Shown piece after piece: positions 18,029 through 25,940 of a stretch of DNA of 39,276 nucleotides. The position numbers and the translations under genes are program-made. Source of the stretch: Flavobacteriaceae bacterium (lineage in GTDB: Bacteria > Bacteroidota > Bacteroidia > Flavobacteriales > Flavobacteriaceae); the NCBI GenBank assembly GCA_016764435.1, contig JAESRX010000066.1, forward strand, positions 1-39,276, in the 5' to 3' direction. Positions within the stretch are counted from its first letter, which is position 1. Each line of letters starts with the position of its first letter. The notes beneath the pieces were generated by a model. It searched no databases. It saw nothing but the letters and a program-made list of their open reading frames with translations, and was not told the origin of the DNA.

Positions 18029-18388
18029 ATGGCATCACACAACGAGTTAGGGAAAATAGGAGAAGAGTTAGCAGCTGCATATTTAATAGATAAAGGCTAT
18101 CAGATTTGTGAGTGCAATTGGTATTTTAAAAAAGCAGAAATAGATATAATTGCTAAAAAGGACGATGTATTAGTAATTGTAGAAGTAAAAACACGTAGTA
18201 CGGATGATTTTGGCGATCCACAGGATTTTATCACTCCTAAAAAAGTGGGGCATATTGTAGAAGCTGCCGATGAATACGTACAGCGCTTGCAATGGGACAA
18301 GGAAGTGCGTTTTGATATCATAGCCATTGTCCTAAACTCCAAAGAGAAAAAAATAGAACATATAGAAGATGGTTTTTTGTTTTTTTAA
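18029..18388 (+). CDS. YraN/UPF0102 family nuclease-like protein
   Basis: A 119-residue protein of typical family length. GKIGEELAAAYLIDKGY at the N terminus is the conserved start. AEIDIIAKKDDVLVIVEVKTR carries the D and ExK residues of a restriction-endonuclease-like fold, so a metal-dependent nuclease activity is predicted but unproven in the family. ITPKKVGHIVEAADEY follows. It stands alone between two long spacers. Confidence 0.9.
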   Translation: MASHNELGKIGEELAAAYLIDKGYQICECNWYFKKAEIDIIAKKDDVLVIVEVKTRSTDDFGDPQDFITPKKVGHIVEAADEYVQRLQWDKEVRFDIIAIVLNSKEKKIEHIEDGFLFF

Positions 18389-18550
18389 TGCCTGTTTAAA
18401 AACAATGAAATAAGCGCTCCCCGAATTGTAAGTGCGTAGTTAATTTAAAGGGAAGCATCCATGGTAGGAGAGAAATGACGTGGAAACCTGTTGGTGTAAT
18501 AGCGCTGTTCTTTATGAATTATGTTTAAAAATAATCGGATTAGTTGGTGT

Positions 18551-18585
18551 CGTCATAGTGAGAATCGGAACGACGTGACAATCTG
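18551..18585 (+). repeat. Degenerate copy of a dispersed CGTCAT...CAATCTG repeat
   Basis: The segment begins CGTCATAGTGAG and ends GACGTGACAATCTG. It resembles from memory a short dispersed element with a core like CGTCATTGCGAGG...GCAATCTG that recurs between genes in many bacterial genomes. Only one copy is seen in this window. Confidence 0.35.
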
Positions 18586-18651
18586 TGATTGTGATGCTGT
18601 CTCTTAAAAATAAATTAGTCGTATAATCAATTCCATTCTCTTTAGAATCCT

Positions 18652-18659
18652 TAAATTTG
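18652..18659 (+). promoter_or_regulatory. -7 box (TAAATTTG) for the M18 aminopeptidase
   Basis: TAAATTTG fits TAnnTTTG and lies 21 bp before the ATG at 18681. No good -33 match is seen. Confidence 0.4.
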
Positions 18660-18680
18660 TTTGATTTTAAAACAAAACAC

Positions 18681-19958
18681 ATGGATAAATCTTCTCAAGA
18701 GTTATTAGCATTTATAGATAAAAGTAGTACTTCATTTCACGCGGTAGACGTGATACAAAAGGAGTTAAAAAGTTTGAATTATCAGCAACTTGTAGAAGCG
18801 GATAAATGGAACGTAGCCCCAAATTCAAAATATTTTATTACCCGTGCGGATGGCTCATTATTAATGATTCACACGCCTAAAAATATTACAAATTCAAATC
18901 CTTTTAAAATCATTGGAGCCCATACGGATTCTCCTTGTTTAAAGGTGAAAAGCAATCCTACATCTGTAAAATCTGGCTATTGCATGTTAAATGTAGAAGT
19001 ATACGGAGGAGTTTTATTAAGCAGTTGGTTTGATAAAGACATCCAGATTGGAGGACGTATTTTTACAGAAAACAAGCTGGGCGAATTACAAAGTCATCTA
19101 ATTACTTTACCTTATAAATTACGTATTCCACGTTTGGCCATTCACTTAGATAGAGAAGTGAACACTGCAGGATTTAAAATTAATGCTCAGGAGCATGTAT
19201 TTCCAATTATGGGCTTGGATACCAGTGTTTCTTTTGATGAATTACTATTAAAAGAAGTGAAAAACAGCAAGGATTTAACTGTTTTAAGTACGGATTTATT
19301 TTTGTTTGATGCACAAGCATCTAGTTTTGGAGGAGTAGATAACGAGTTTATTTATGCTCCTAGATTGGATAATTTATCAAGTACCCATGCGGCATTAGAA
19401 TCGTTAAAAGTACAAGACTGTCACGAAAATGATTTTCAGGTAGCCGTATTTTTTCAACATGAAGAAATTGGGTCTAAAAGTCAAAACGGTGGAGATTCTA
19501 ACTTTTTAGAAGTGAGTTTAAACCGTATTACGAGTGCTTTGGATTGGAAAAGTGAAGACGTTTCACAGGCCATGGCAAAATCGTATTTTATCTCAGCAGA
19601 TATGGCGCATGCTGTACATCCAAACTATGCAGAAAAGCACGATAAAAATCACCAACCACATATAAATAAAGGACCGGTTATTAAGGCGAATGCAAACATC
19701 CGTTACGCTTCAGATGCATTTTCTATTGCAAAATTCAAGCAATGGTGTCATAAAGCAGGCGTTGAATATCAGGATTTCTGTTCTAGAAATGATGTAGGTT
19801 GTGGTTCTACCATTGGCCCAATGACAGCGGCTAAATTAGGCGTAGCAACCATTGATATAGGAAACCCAATGTTATCTATGCACAGTATTCGCGAAATGGC
19901 AGGAAGTAAAGATCATGGTGAATTGATAAAAGTATTTAAGGTATTTTATAAGAGTTAA
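18681..19958 (+). CDS. M18 family aminopeptidase
   Basis: A 425-residue cytoplasmic dinuclear zinc aminopeptidase. The metal ligands and catalytic residues of the M18/MH clan are all visible: His81 in GAHTDSPCLK, Asp230 in PRLDNLSS, the Glu pair 261-262 in QHEEIGSKS, Asp307 in ISADMAHAVHPNY and His401 in LSMHSIREMAG. M18 enzymes remove N-terminal acidic or hydrophobic residues from peptides. The frame is open from a TTG at 18657, but the ATG at 18681 matches family N termini. A strong terminator follows. Confidence 0.95.
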   Translation: MDKSSQELLAFIDKSSTSFHAVDVIQKELKSLNYQQLVEADKWNVAPNSKYFITRADGSLLMIHTPKNITNSNPFKIIGAHTDSPCLKVKSNPTSVKSGYCMLNVEVYGGVLLSSWFDKDIQIGGRIFTENKLGELQSHLITLPYKLRIPRLAIHLDREVNTAGFKINAQEHVFPIMGLDTSVSFDELLLKEVKNSKDLTVLSTDLFLFDAQASSFGGVDNEFIYAPRLDNLSSTHAALESLKVQDCHENDFQVAVFFQHEEIGSKSQNGGDSNFLEVSLNRITSALDWKSEDVSQAMAKSYFISADMAHAVHPNYAEKHDKNHQPHINKGPVIKANANIRYASDAFSIAKFKQWCHKAGVEYQDFCSRNDVGCGSTIGPMTAAKLGVATIDIGNPMLSMHSIREMAGSKDHGELIKVFKVFYKS

Positions 19959-19986
19959 GCACTGTTCTAAATCCTAACAATATATT

Positions 19987-20028
19987 TAAAAGCCCGAGAT
20001 TCATTTTATGAATTTCGGGCTTTTTTTT
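19987..20028 (+). terminator. Terminator after the M18 aminopeptidase
   Basis: AAAAGCCCGAGATTCA pairs with TGAATTTCGGGCTTTT (one mismatch) and is followed by a run of eight T residues. Confidence 0.85.
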
Positions 20029-20222
20029 GTGAGACGTCGTCTTACGAGTTGCTTTTGATATTTATTGTAAAATAATATTGCTGTCAATATTTAATATTTT
20101 AAAAAGCGATGTGTGTATTTTTTCATCTTGTTTGGATACTTCTCTTAGGGTCTTCATGGAGTCTCCCTGTTTTGAGTACATTACTATAAGAAAGTACAGA
20201 GTCTACTACTAATAAAAAATAA

Positions 20223-21314
20223 TTAGTTATCCCCAAATACTGCAAACAAACCTCCAATTACAATAATCCCCGCCAACACCGCAAAGAAAACTTTCCAATA
20301 AGAAATGGGATTGTCACCTGTAATTTTACCGTTTTCTCCATTGATAAAAAAATGATACAATTTTCCTTTGTACCGGTAACTGCTCACGTAAACTGGAAGT
20401 AGGATGTGCTTAAAACTTTCGTCGGTTAAGGTAATGGCCGCTTGGTGTATTTGTTGAGTATCTCCACCTATATCCTGCCGAATCCAGCGGTGAGCGATTT
20501 GTTTAGCTTGTTTAAAAGAAGCGGTATGTCCTTCTTTTAGAGATATGGTATATTTTTCGGTTACAAATCCATTCAGAAATTGTTGATTAAAAGGCTGTAG
20601 TTTTTTTAAATCCCAGCCGTAAATTTTCTTGGGCAGTTGATTTTTTCGCTTGGAGGATGCGCTTACTAAAATATCATCTATAAAGCCTTTGACACTTCCA
20701 GAAGCGGAAGACCATCGGGTTTTTCTAACTTGTTGTGTTTTTGTGCCTTTATTGGTTTGAACAGTGCGAGTTTCGTAATAGTAATCGCCACGCATGCCAC
20801 TATAGTTGGCGTGTAAGTTGGCATCAAATGTCCAAAAAGGGACGTATAGTCCATGGAGTCTTTCGGGGTCTAGGGCTGCTTTTTTTAATTTGTTAGGGGC
20901 AAACCACAGGCTGCGAATCCACTTAAAAAATAATTGACGTGCTTGTTTTTTATCTAGCTGAAAAGGCAAGACAGCTCCAGGGATTATCCAGCCTTCTTTC
21001 TGTGCGTCTTCTATGATTAAAGGTTCACTGCAAAACACACAGCTCAGGCTTTTAAAGCTTTCCTGTATATGTTGATTTGCTCCGCAACTTTTGCAGGCGA
21101 TTAGGTCTATTTTATTGGTAAATGCATTGTCTCCCACTACTTTTAGATAATGAGAAAGTTCCAATTCTTCAAAGCTGGTTTTGGAAGGTTCTATAAACTC
21201 TTCATAGCCACAATAGCCACAGAGTAATTGGGTACTTCCAGGTTTAAAAGCAAGGGCTGCACCACAATTGGCACAGCTTTTTTTATTGGCTGTATGTGTA
21301 ATTTGGTCTTGCAT
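20223..21314 (-). CDS. Double zinc-ribbon membrane protein (YdjG-like, partner of SPFH protein)
   Basis: A 363-residue protein. Two zinc ribbons occupy the first 100 residues (Cys14/17/32/35 and Cys74/77/92/95). A central domain follows with LHGLYVPFWTFDANLHANYSG, and the C terminus has one transmembrane helix (about 339-359). Proteins of this type are often mis-annotated as primosomal protein N' or TFIIB-like. It is encoded 18 bp after an SPFH-domain gene. The pairing recalls B. subtilis ydjG/ydjI, whose products form a membrane complex that recruits PspA, but a PspA gene is not in the window. The role in membrane stress is therefore inferred. Confidence 0.75.
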   Translation of the reverse strand: MQDQITHTANKKSCANCGAALAFKPGSTQLLCGYCGYEEFIEPSKTSFEELELSHYLKVVGDNAFTNKIDLIACKSCGANQHIQESFKSLSCVFCSEPLIIEDAQKEGWIIPGAVLPFQLDKKQARQLFFKWIRSLWFAPNKLKKAALDPERLHGLYVPFWTFDANLHANYSGMRGDYYYETRTVQTNKGTKTQQVRKTRWSSASGSVKGFIDDILVSASSKRKNQLPKKIYGWDLKKLQPFNQQFLNGFVTEKYTISLKEGHTASFKQAKQIAHRWIRQDIGGDTQQIHQAAITLTDESFKHILLPVYVSSYRYKGKLYHFFINGENGKITGDNPISYWKVFFAVLAGIIVIGGLFAVFGDN

Positions 21315-21332
21315 ATATTTGCACGGAGAATG

Positions 21333-22466
21333 TTAAGTGGTTGGTAATGGTGGTGGTGTATTTCCTCCTAAAAAAGATTTCAATTCCGCTACATCTTTTA
21401 TAGCTGTCCAGTTGTCCATCCCTTGTTTCCAAACTAAGGAGTTCTTGTTAATTACCCGAGAGGCGAACAAACTTTTCAGAAAGTCTGTAGCTACAGGGCC
21501 TGCCTGTTTCCCGTTGGTGGCATAAAAATACTGTGTTACAGATGGCATTGGAGGCGGCATGGCAGCTTGTGGTGCTTGGGTCGTTACTTGTGCTCCCTGC
21601 ATTGGATTCATAAAGTTCCCCATTTGTTGTGCCATGGCAAATCCCATTCCCATACCCATTCCTGCACCTGCGGCACCACTTTCGTTGGCTGCAGCGACCT
21701 CGATGGCTTTGGCAGCTTTAAATTGGGTCAGTTTGTTTAAGTCTATTTTATTGAGCCTAGAATACTCAAAAATTTCTTTTTTAAGTTCCTCGGGCATGGA
21801 AACATTTTCTATGTAAAATTTCTCCAGTGCTATCCCTACGCGGTTAAATTCGGCTTGCATTACATCCTGGCATGTTTGAGAGAGTTCCGTAGTGTTGGCA
21901 GCATACAATTCAATAGGAATATTTGCTTTCCCAACGGTATCGGTAAAACGAGTGGCTATTAAGCTTTTTAAATGCTCGTTGATTTCAAAACTAGTAAAAT
22001 TACCATCGGTTCCTACGACGTCCACAATAAATTTACCGGCATCTTCAATTCTAAAAGTATAGGTTCCAAAAGCACGAATTTCTACCAGTCCGTAACGTTC
22101 ATCATTTAAAATAATTGGGTTTTTAGTACCCCATTTTTCATCGGTAAACAAATGTGTATTTACAAAATACACTTCTGATTTAAAAGGCGAGTTGAATCCG
22201 TATTTCCAGCCTTTAAGCGTGGTTAGTACAGGGAGATTTTGTGTCGTTAAATCATAGCTTCCAGGTGTAAATACATCTGCCAACTGTCCTTCGCTGATAA
22301 ATACAGCGGTTTGCCCTTCTCTAACAATTAATTTGGCGCCGTTTTTTATTTCGTTTTGATAGCGTTCAAAACGGTGTACAATGGTGTTGTCCGTAGTGTC
22401 CAGCCATTCTATAATGTCTATAAATTCGTGACTTAGCTTGTTTTTTATTTCATCAAAAAATCCCAT
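21333..22466 (-). CDS. SPFH-domain protein with C-terminal GYF_2 domain (YdjI-like)
   Basis: A 377-residue protein. Residues about 30-260 form an SPFH/band-7-like domain of the virion-core/YdjI type (EIKNGAKLIVREGQTAVFI, ENVSMPEELKKEIFEYSRL). A Gly/Met/Ala-rich linker follows (AGAGMGMGMGFAMAQQMGN), then a GYF_2/DUF4339 domain at about 309-365 (YFYATNGKQAGPVATDFL, WKQGMDNWTAI), which probably binds proline-rich or protein partners. No transmembrane segment is evident, so it would attach to the membrane through its zinc-ribbon partner encoded next door. Together they likely scaffold a membrane patch (inference). Confidence 0.85.
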   Translation of the reverse strand: MGFFDEIKNKLSHEFIDIIEWLDTTDNTIVHRFERYQNEIKNGAKLIVREGQTAVFISEGQLADVFTPGSYDLTTQNLPVLTTLKGWKYGFNSPFKSEVYFVNTHLFTDEKWGTKNPIILNDERYGLVEIRAFGTYTFRIEDAGKFIVDVVGTDGNFTSFEINEHLKSLIATRFTDTVGKANIPIELYAANTTELSQTCQDVMQAEFNRVGIALEKFYIENVSMPEELKKEIFEYSRLNKIDLNKLTQFKAAKAIEVAAANESGAAGAGMGMGMGFAMAQQMGNFMNPMQGAQVTTQAPQAAMPPPMPSVTQYFYATNGKQAGPVATDFLKSLFASRVINKNSLVWKQGMDNWTAIKDVAELKSFLGGNTPPPLPTT

Positions 22467-22847
22467 ATTATTTTTTTGATTTAAAGATAGGGATAATTTA
22501 GGAAATAAGGAGGGTCGTATGTAAGTGACTGTAAATAGTAGGGATACTTAATTTAAAGCCAAGTGTACACTGATGGGGAAGTGGTCCGAGCCTAAATTAC
22601 TGTCTACAGATCGGTTTGTAATTGTAAAATTAGGAGAAACCAAACAATGGTCTAATGTAGTTCGTACGGGTAGAATTCCTGCGGGCCAGCTGGGTAATAA
22701 ACCAAAACCAATACGTGTGTCTTTTAAGTTGTTTTCAAGTAATTTGTGAAAGTGATTTGAAAAAGAGGACATATTAAAATCACCAATTATAATTAGATTT
22801 TCAGCTAAATGTTGGTTGTTTAATAAATCTTTTAATTGTCCGCTACG

Positions 22848-22865
22848 CAAAGTCTCCCGACTTTG
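22848..22865. repeat. Inverted repeat CAAAGTC-tccc-GACTTTG
   Basis: A perfect 7-bp inverted repeat with a 4-nt spacer lies just where homology to the nuclease begins, beside the ACT tract. It probably belongs to the rearranged junction. Confidence 0.5.
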
Positions 22866-22879
22866 AGTTCCTACTACCA

Positions 22880-22921
<42 letters not shown>

Positions 22922-23004
22922 GGTTACATGATACAATGGTGCTATAGCAGTGCTCTCTCAATTCTACTATCTAATATCTCACATCTAATCCCTATTTCTC
23001 TTTT

Positions 23005-23081
23005 GCGTTAGGGATAGCAGCGACATCCTTTTTTTTACAAAAAAGATATAGCGGATAGCCCGACCCTCTTGGGGAACGCCC
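23005..23081 (+). ncRNA. Candidate structured RNA element (Flavo-1-like)
   Basis: The element runs from GCGTTAGGGATAGCAGCGAC through AAAGATATAGCGGATAGCCC to GACCCTCTTGGGGAACGCC. The outer GCGTT/AACGC pair closes it. Inside are a T-rich/A-rich hairpin (ATCCTTTTTT with AAAAAAGAT) and a CCC-TCTT-GGG hairpin. I recall nearly the same sequence recurring in intergenic regions of flavobacterial genomes, and believe it corresponds to the Flavo-1 RNA motif, but the name is from memory. Function is unknown. Confidence 0.55.
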
Positions 23082-23150
23082 AAAACAGTTGCATTATGAA
23101 TGTTGATACCATGAGGGTGTGATTTTATAAAACACTAGGTGTGCTATTCC

Positions 23151-24407
23151 TTATCTAAACATCGCCTCACTATTTCCATTTCCTACCCCAATAACGCGGT
23201 CATACCTGCTTCCAAATTTTCTGTAGTACACAAATACGGTGTATTGATTCTCGGTTTGGAAATAAGAACCATCCACATCGTGATTGCTTAAATTTCCGTT
23301 TTCGTCTTTTGTGAGAAATTGATAATTCACAAAGCCTTGTTTTAGTAATATTTGGGCTTCATATAATTGAGAGTTATCATTGTAAGTCATTAAATTCTCA
23401 TCGTTTAATTGCCAGTTATTAAACGCGCCACTCACATAAAGTTCCTTTCCTTCTAAATCTTCTAGGCATTCTAAATAGAAATGTACCCAGGTGTAATCGG
23501 CTTCTAGCGCTGTGCCTCTTCCGTTGATATTACGCACTACAAAATTACCGTTTACATCTGGAAAATAGGTATAGGGCTTGTCTATACGTTCTATGTTAGT
23601 GTATAAATAGGTGTGGTATATTTCATCACCCAGCTCTACATTGGCAATGGATACTGTCGAATTTCTCACGGATTTATTTTCGAAATTCCAGAATTCATTT
23701 CCCGCCCAGTAACTTGTTTTTTTATTGTATTTGTAGATCAGTTGGTTGTTTTTGAAATACATCGGTTCTAGGCCTCGAATTGCTGTTTGCCAGTTTTCGT
23801 TTTGTAAGACGGTTATTTTTATTTCTTTCTTGGGGTTATTGATGTGTAAATTTGGATGGTGTACTGTAAATTCCACGGATTGTTTTTCTTGAATGGTAGC
23901 GATATCATGTGTTCGTACCACTCTAACACCGACGTCCACTTTAGGTTCGTACAAGACAAATCTACGTGTAAAAACTACGGTATCGTCCTCGTCAATAATA
24001 GACAAGACATAATTACCGCTTATTTTCAGTTTCGTGACTTTATTAGGGATGGTGAATTTATAATGGGTGTAATATTGGAGGGTATTAAAGGAGTTTTCGT
24101 AGGTTCGAATTCTGTCTTGGTCATAGCCATTTAGGAATTCTGAAGTCAATAAATCAGAGAGTGTCCAGTCGTAATTATAATGTTCAATTTTATAGTAATA
24201 ATCCTTTTCATCCGCTTCTGTATCATCAAAAGAAATGACCAATGGAGTTCCTAATTTAGCGATGGGCGTATAGGTGTTAGCGATGGCCGGTCTAAAAATC
24301 ACAGTTTTAATATGTGTGGCATCATTTTCTTGTTGATATACCTGGCTGTAGGACACTTGTGAAAAAAGCACAGAAAACAATAAATAGACTAAATACTTAG
24401 GGTTCAT
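23151..24407 (-). CDS. Type IX secretion system plug protein (DUF5103)
   Basis: A 418-residue protein with a Sec signal peptide (MNPKYLVYLLFSVLFSQVSYS). The body is beta-rich with conserved stretches PLVISFDDTEADEKDYYYKI, EFLNGYDQDRIRTYENSFNT and LYVSGAFNNWQLND. This is the DUF5103 family, now assigned to the T9SS plug. By published structural work on the SprA (Sov) translocon, the plug closes the periplasmic face of the translocon when no cargo carrier is bound. It should therefore act in the periplasm or at the outer membrane. It is transcribed alone, divergently from nqrA. Confidence 0.85.
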   Translation of the reverse strand: MNPKYLVYLLFSVLFSQVSYSQVYQQENDATHIKTVIFRPAIANTYTPIAKLGTPLVISFDDTEADEKDYYYKIEHYNYDWTLSDLLTSEFLNGYDQDRIRTYENSFNTLQYYTHYKFTIPNKVTKLKISGNYVLSIIDEDDTVVFTRRFVLYEPKVDVGVRVVRTHDIATIQEKQSVEFTVHHPNLHINNPKKEIKITVLQNENWQTAIRGLEPMYFKNNQLIYKYNKKTSYWAGNEFWNFENKSVRNSTVSIANVELGDEIYHTYLYTNIERIDKPYTYFPDVNGNFVVRNINGRGTALEADYTWVHFYLECLEDLEGKELYVSGAFNNWQLNDENLMTYNDNSQLYEAQILLKQGFVNYQFLTKDENGNLSNHDVDGSYFQTENQYTVFVYYRKFGSRYDRVIGVGNGNSEAMFR

Positions 24408-24481
24408 TTGGTTATGTTTTAATTATGATAAAAATCAGTTTATAGGCTAAAATAAGGCTATTTTCTAGTTTTTTGAATAAA

Positions 24482-24495
24482 ACGCTTAAAAGCGT
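24482..24495. promoter_or_regulatory. Short palindrome in the plug/nqrA divergent region
   Basis: ACGCTT-AA-AAGCGT, a 6-bp inverted repeat with 2-nt spacer, lies 55 bp upstream of the nqrA -7 box. It could be a regulator site, but this is speculative. Confidence 0.25.
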
Positions 24496-24549
24496 ACTAT
24501 TGTTGCGTAAATAAACCAAAAATAATGCCAAAAAGAGCCAATAAATTCA

Positions 24550-24557
24550 TATTTTTG
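24550..24557 (+). promoter_or_regulatory. -7 box (TATTTTTG) of the nqr operon
   Basis: TATTTTTG matches TAnnTTTG, 33 bp before the nqrA start. No TTG at normal spacing is seen. Confidence 0.45.
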
Positions 24558-24590
24558 CAAGGTTTTTTAGGACTTAAAAATTATTAATAT

Positions 24591-25940
24591 ATGTCACAAG
24601 ACATTCGAATCAAAAAAGGCTTAACTATTAAGCTGACAGGAGACGCGGAGAAATTTATTTCAGACGCTGCACTTTCGAAGGTTTTCGCCATTAAACCAAC
24701 CGACCTTTTGGGAGTTACTCCAAAATTAGCAGTACGTGTTGGGGATAAAGTTAAAGCAGGAGATGTTTTATTTTATTCAAAAGCTGAAGAGAGCATTAAG
24801 GTGCTCGCTCCGGTAAGTGGAGAAATTCTTAAGATTGAACGTGGAGCAAAGCGCAAAATTTTAACTGTACAAATTAGTACAGATGCAACTATCGAATACA
24901 TCGATTTCGGCGCAAAAAACCCCAAAGATCTTTCTTCTGACGAAGTAAAAACACAGCTATTAGCTGGTGGTTGTTGGCCTTTTATCCAGCAACGACCATA
25001 TGATGTGATGGCAAATCCAAATGAAGCTCCAAAAGCTATATTTGTGTCTGCTCATGACACCGCTCCTTTAGCAGGAGATGTTGCTTTTTCTTTAGAAAAT
25101 CAGAAAGAAGCATTCCAAGCTGGTATTACTGCCTTGTCTAAAATGACAACAGGAAAAGTACACCTAGCCGTCTGTGGAAAGTCAGTATCATTTTTAAATG
25201 ATGTTAAAGACGTTTCTATTTTAAAAGTTACTGGGAAACACCCTGCAGGGAATGTGGGTGTGCAAATTCACCATGTAAATCCAATAAACCAAGGAGAGCG
25301 CGTCTGGACAGTAAACCCTCAGGACGTAGCCGTAATTGGGAACTTGTTTTTAACGGGTAAATTTGAACCTAAAAGAGTGGTTGCTCTTGTAGGATCTCAA
25401 GTGAAATCACCTAAGTATTTTAAGATGTTACAAGGTGCTAACTTGGAAACATTATTAACTAAAAATATTGAATTAGACAACAGTCGTGTAATCAATGGAA
25501 ACGTATTGACAGGAACTCAGGTTACTGTGGATGGTTACTTAGATTTTAAATCGACTACTATTTCTGTAATTCCAGAAGGAAACCACCACACTATGTTTGG
25601 ATGGATGCCTTTCACCGGAGGAAAGAAATTTAGTATGTACCGTTCTGCATTATCATTCTTATCACCGAACAAAAAATACACCTTGGATACCAATTTAAAT
25701 GGTGAAGAGCGTGCTTTTGTAATGACTGGTGAAATGGAAAAAGTATTGCCTATGGATATTTTACCAATGCACTTATTAAAAGCGGCGATGGTAGGAGATA
25801 TCGAAAAGATGGAAGCTTTAGGGATCTACGAAGTAGCGCCAGAAGATTTTGCCTTGATCGATTATTCAAGTTCTTCAAAAATTGAAGCACAACAGATTAT
25901 ACGAACCGCATTAGATATAATGGTTAAAGAAGTAGGATAA
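24591..25940 (+). CDS. nqrA: Na+-translocating NADH:quinone reductase subunit A
   Basis: A 449-residue peripheral subunit on the cytoplasmic side of the six-subunit sodium pump, implicated in quinone interaction. Recognisable stretches are IRIKKGLTIKLTGDAEK, RVGDKVKAGDVLFYSKAEE (Rnf/Nqr barrel-sandwich domain), LLAGGCWPFIQQRPYDV, and EGNHHTMFGWMPFTGGKKFS. Length is normal. First gene of the nqrABCDEF operon; its stop overlaps the nqrB start by one base. Confidence 0.97.
   Translation: MSQDIRIKKGLTIKLTGDAEKFISDAALSKVFAIKPTDLLGVTPKLAVRVGDKVKAGDVLFYSKAEESIKVLAPVSGEILKIERGAKRKILTVQISTDATIEYIDFGAKNPKDLSSDEVKTQLLAGGCWPFIQQRPYDVMANPNEAPKAIFVSAHDTAPLAGDVAFSLENQKEAFQAGITALSKMTTGKVHLAVCGKSVSFLNDVKDVSILKVTGKHPAGNVGVQIHHVNPINQGERVWTVNPQDVAVIGNLFLTGKFEPKRVVALVGSQVKSPKYFKMLQGANLETLLTKNIELDNSRVINGNVLTGTQVTVDGYLDFKSTTISVIPEGNHHTMFGWMPFTGGKKFSMYRSALSFLSPNKKYTLDTNLNGEERAFVMTGEMEKVLPMDILPMHLLKAAMVGDIEKMEALGIYEVAPEDFALIDYSSSSKIEAQQIIRTALDIMVKEVG

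Noticed and set aside
20223..21314. Annotation as primosomal protein N' (PriA)
   Set aside because: Only zinc ribbons are shared; there are no helicase motifs, the length is half that of PriA and there is a C-terminal membrane helix.
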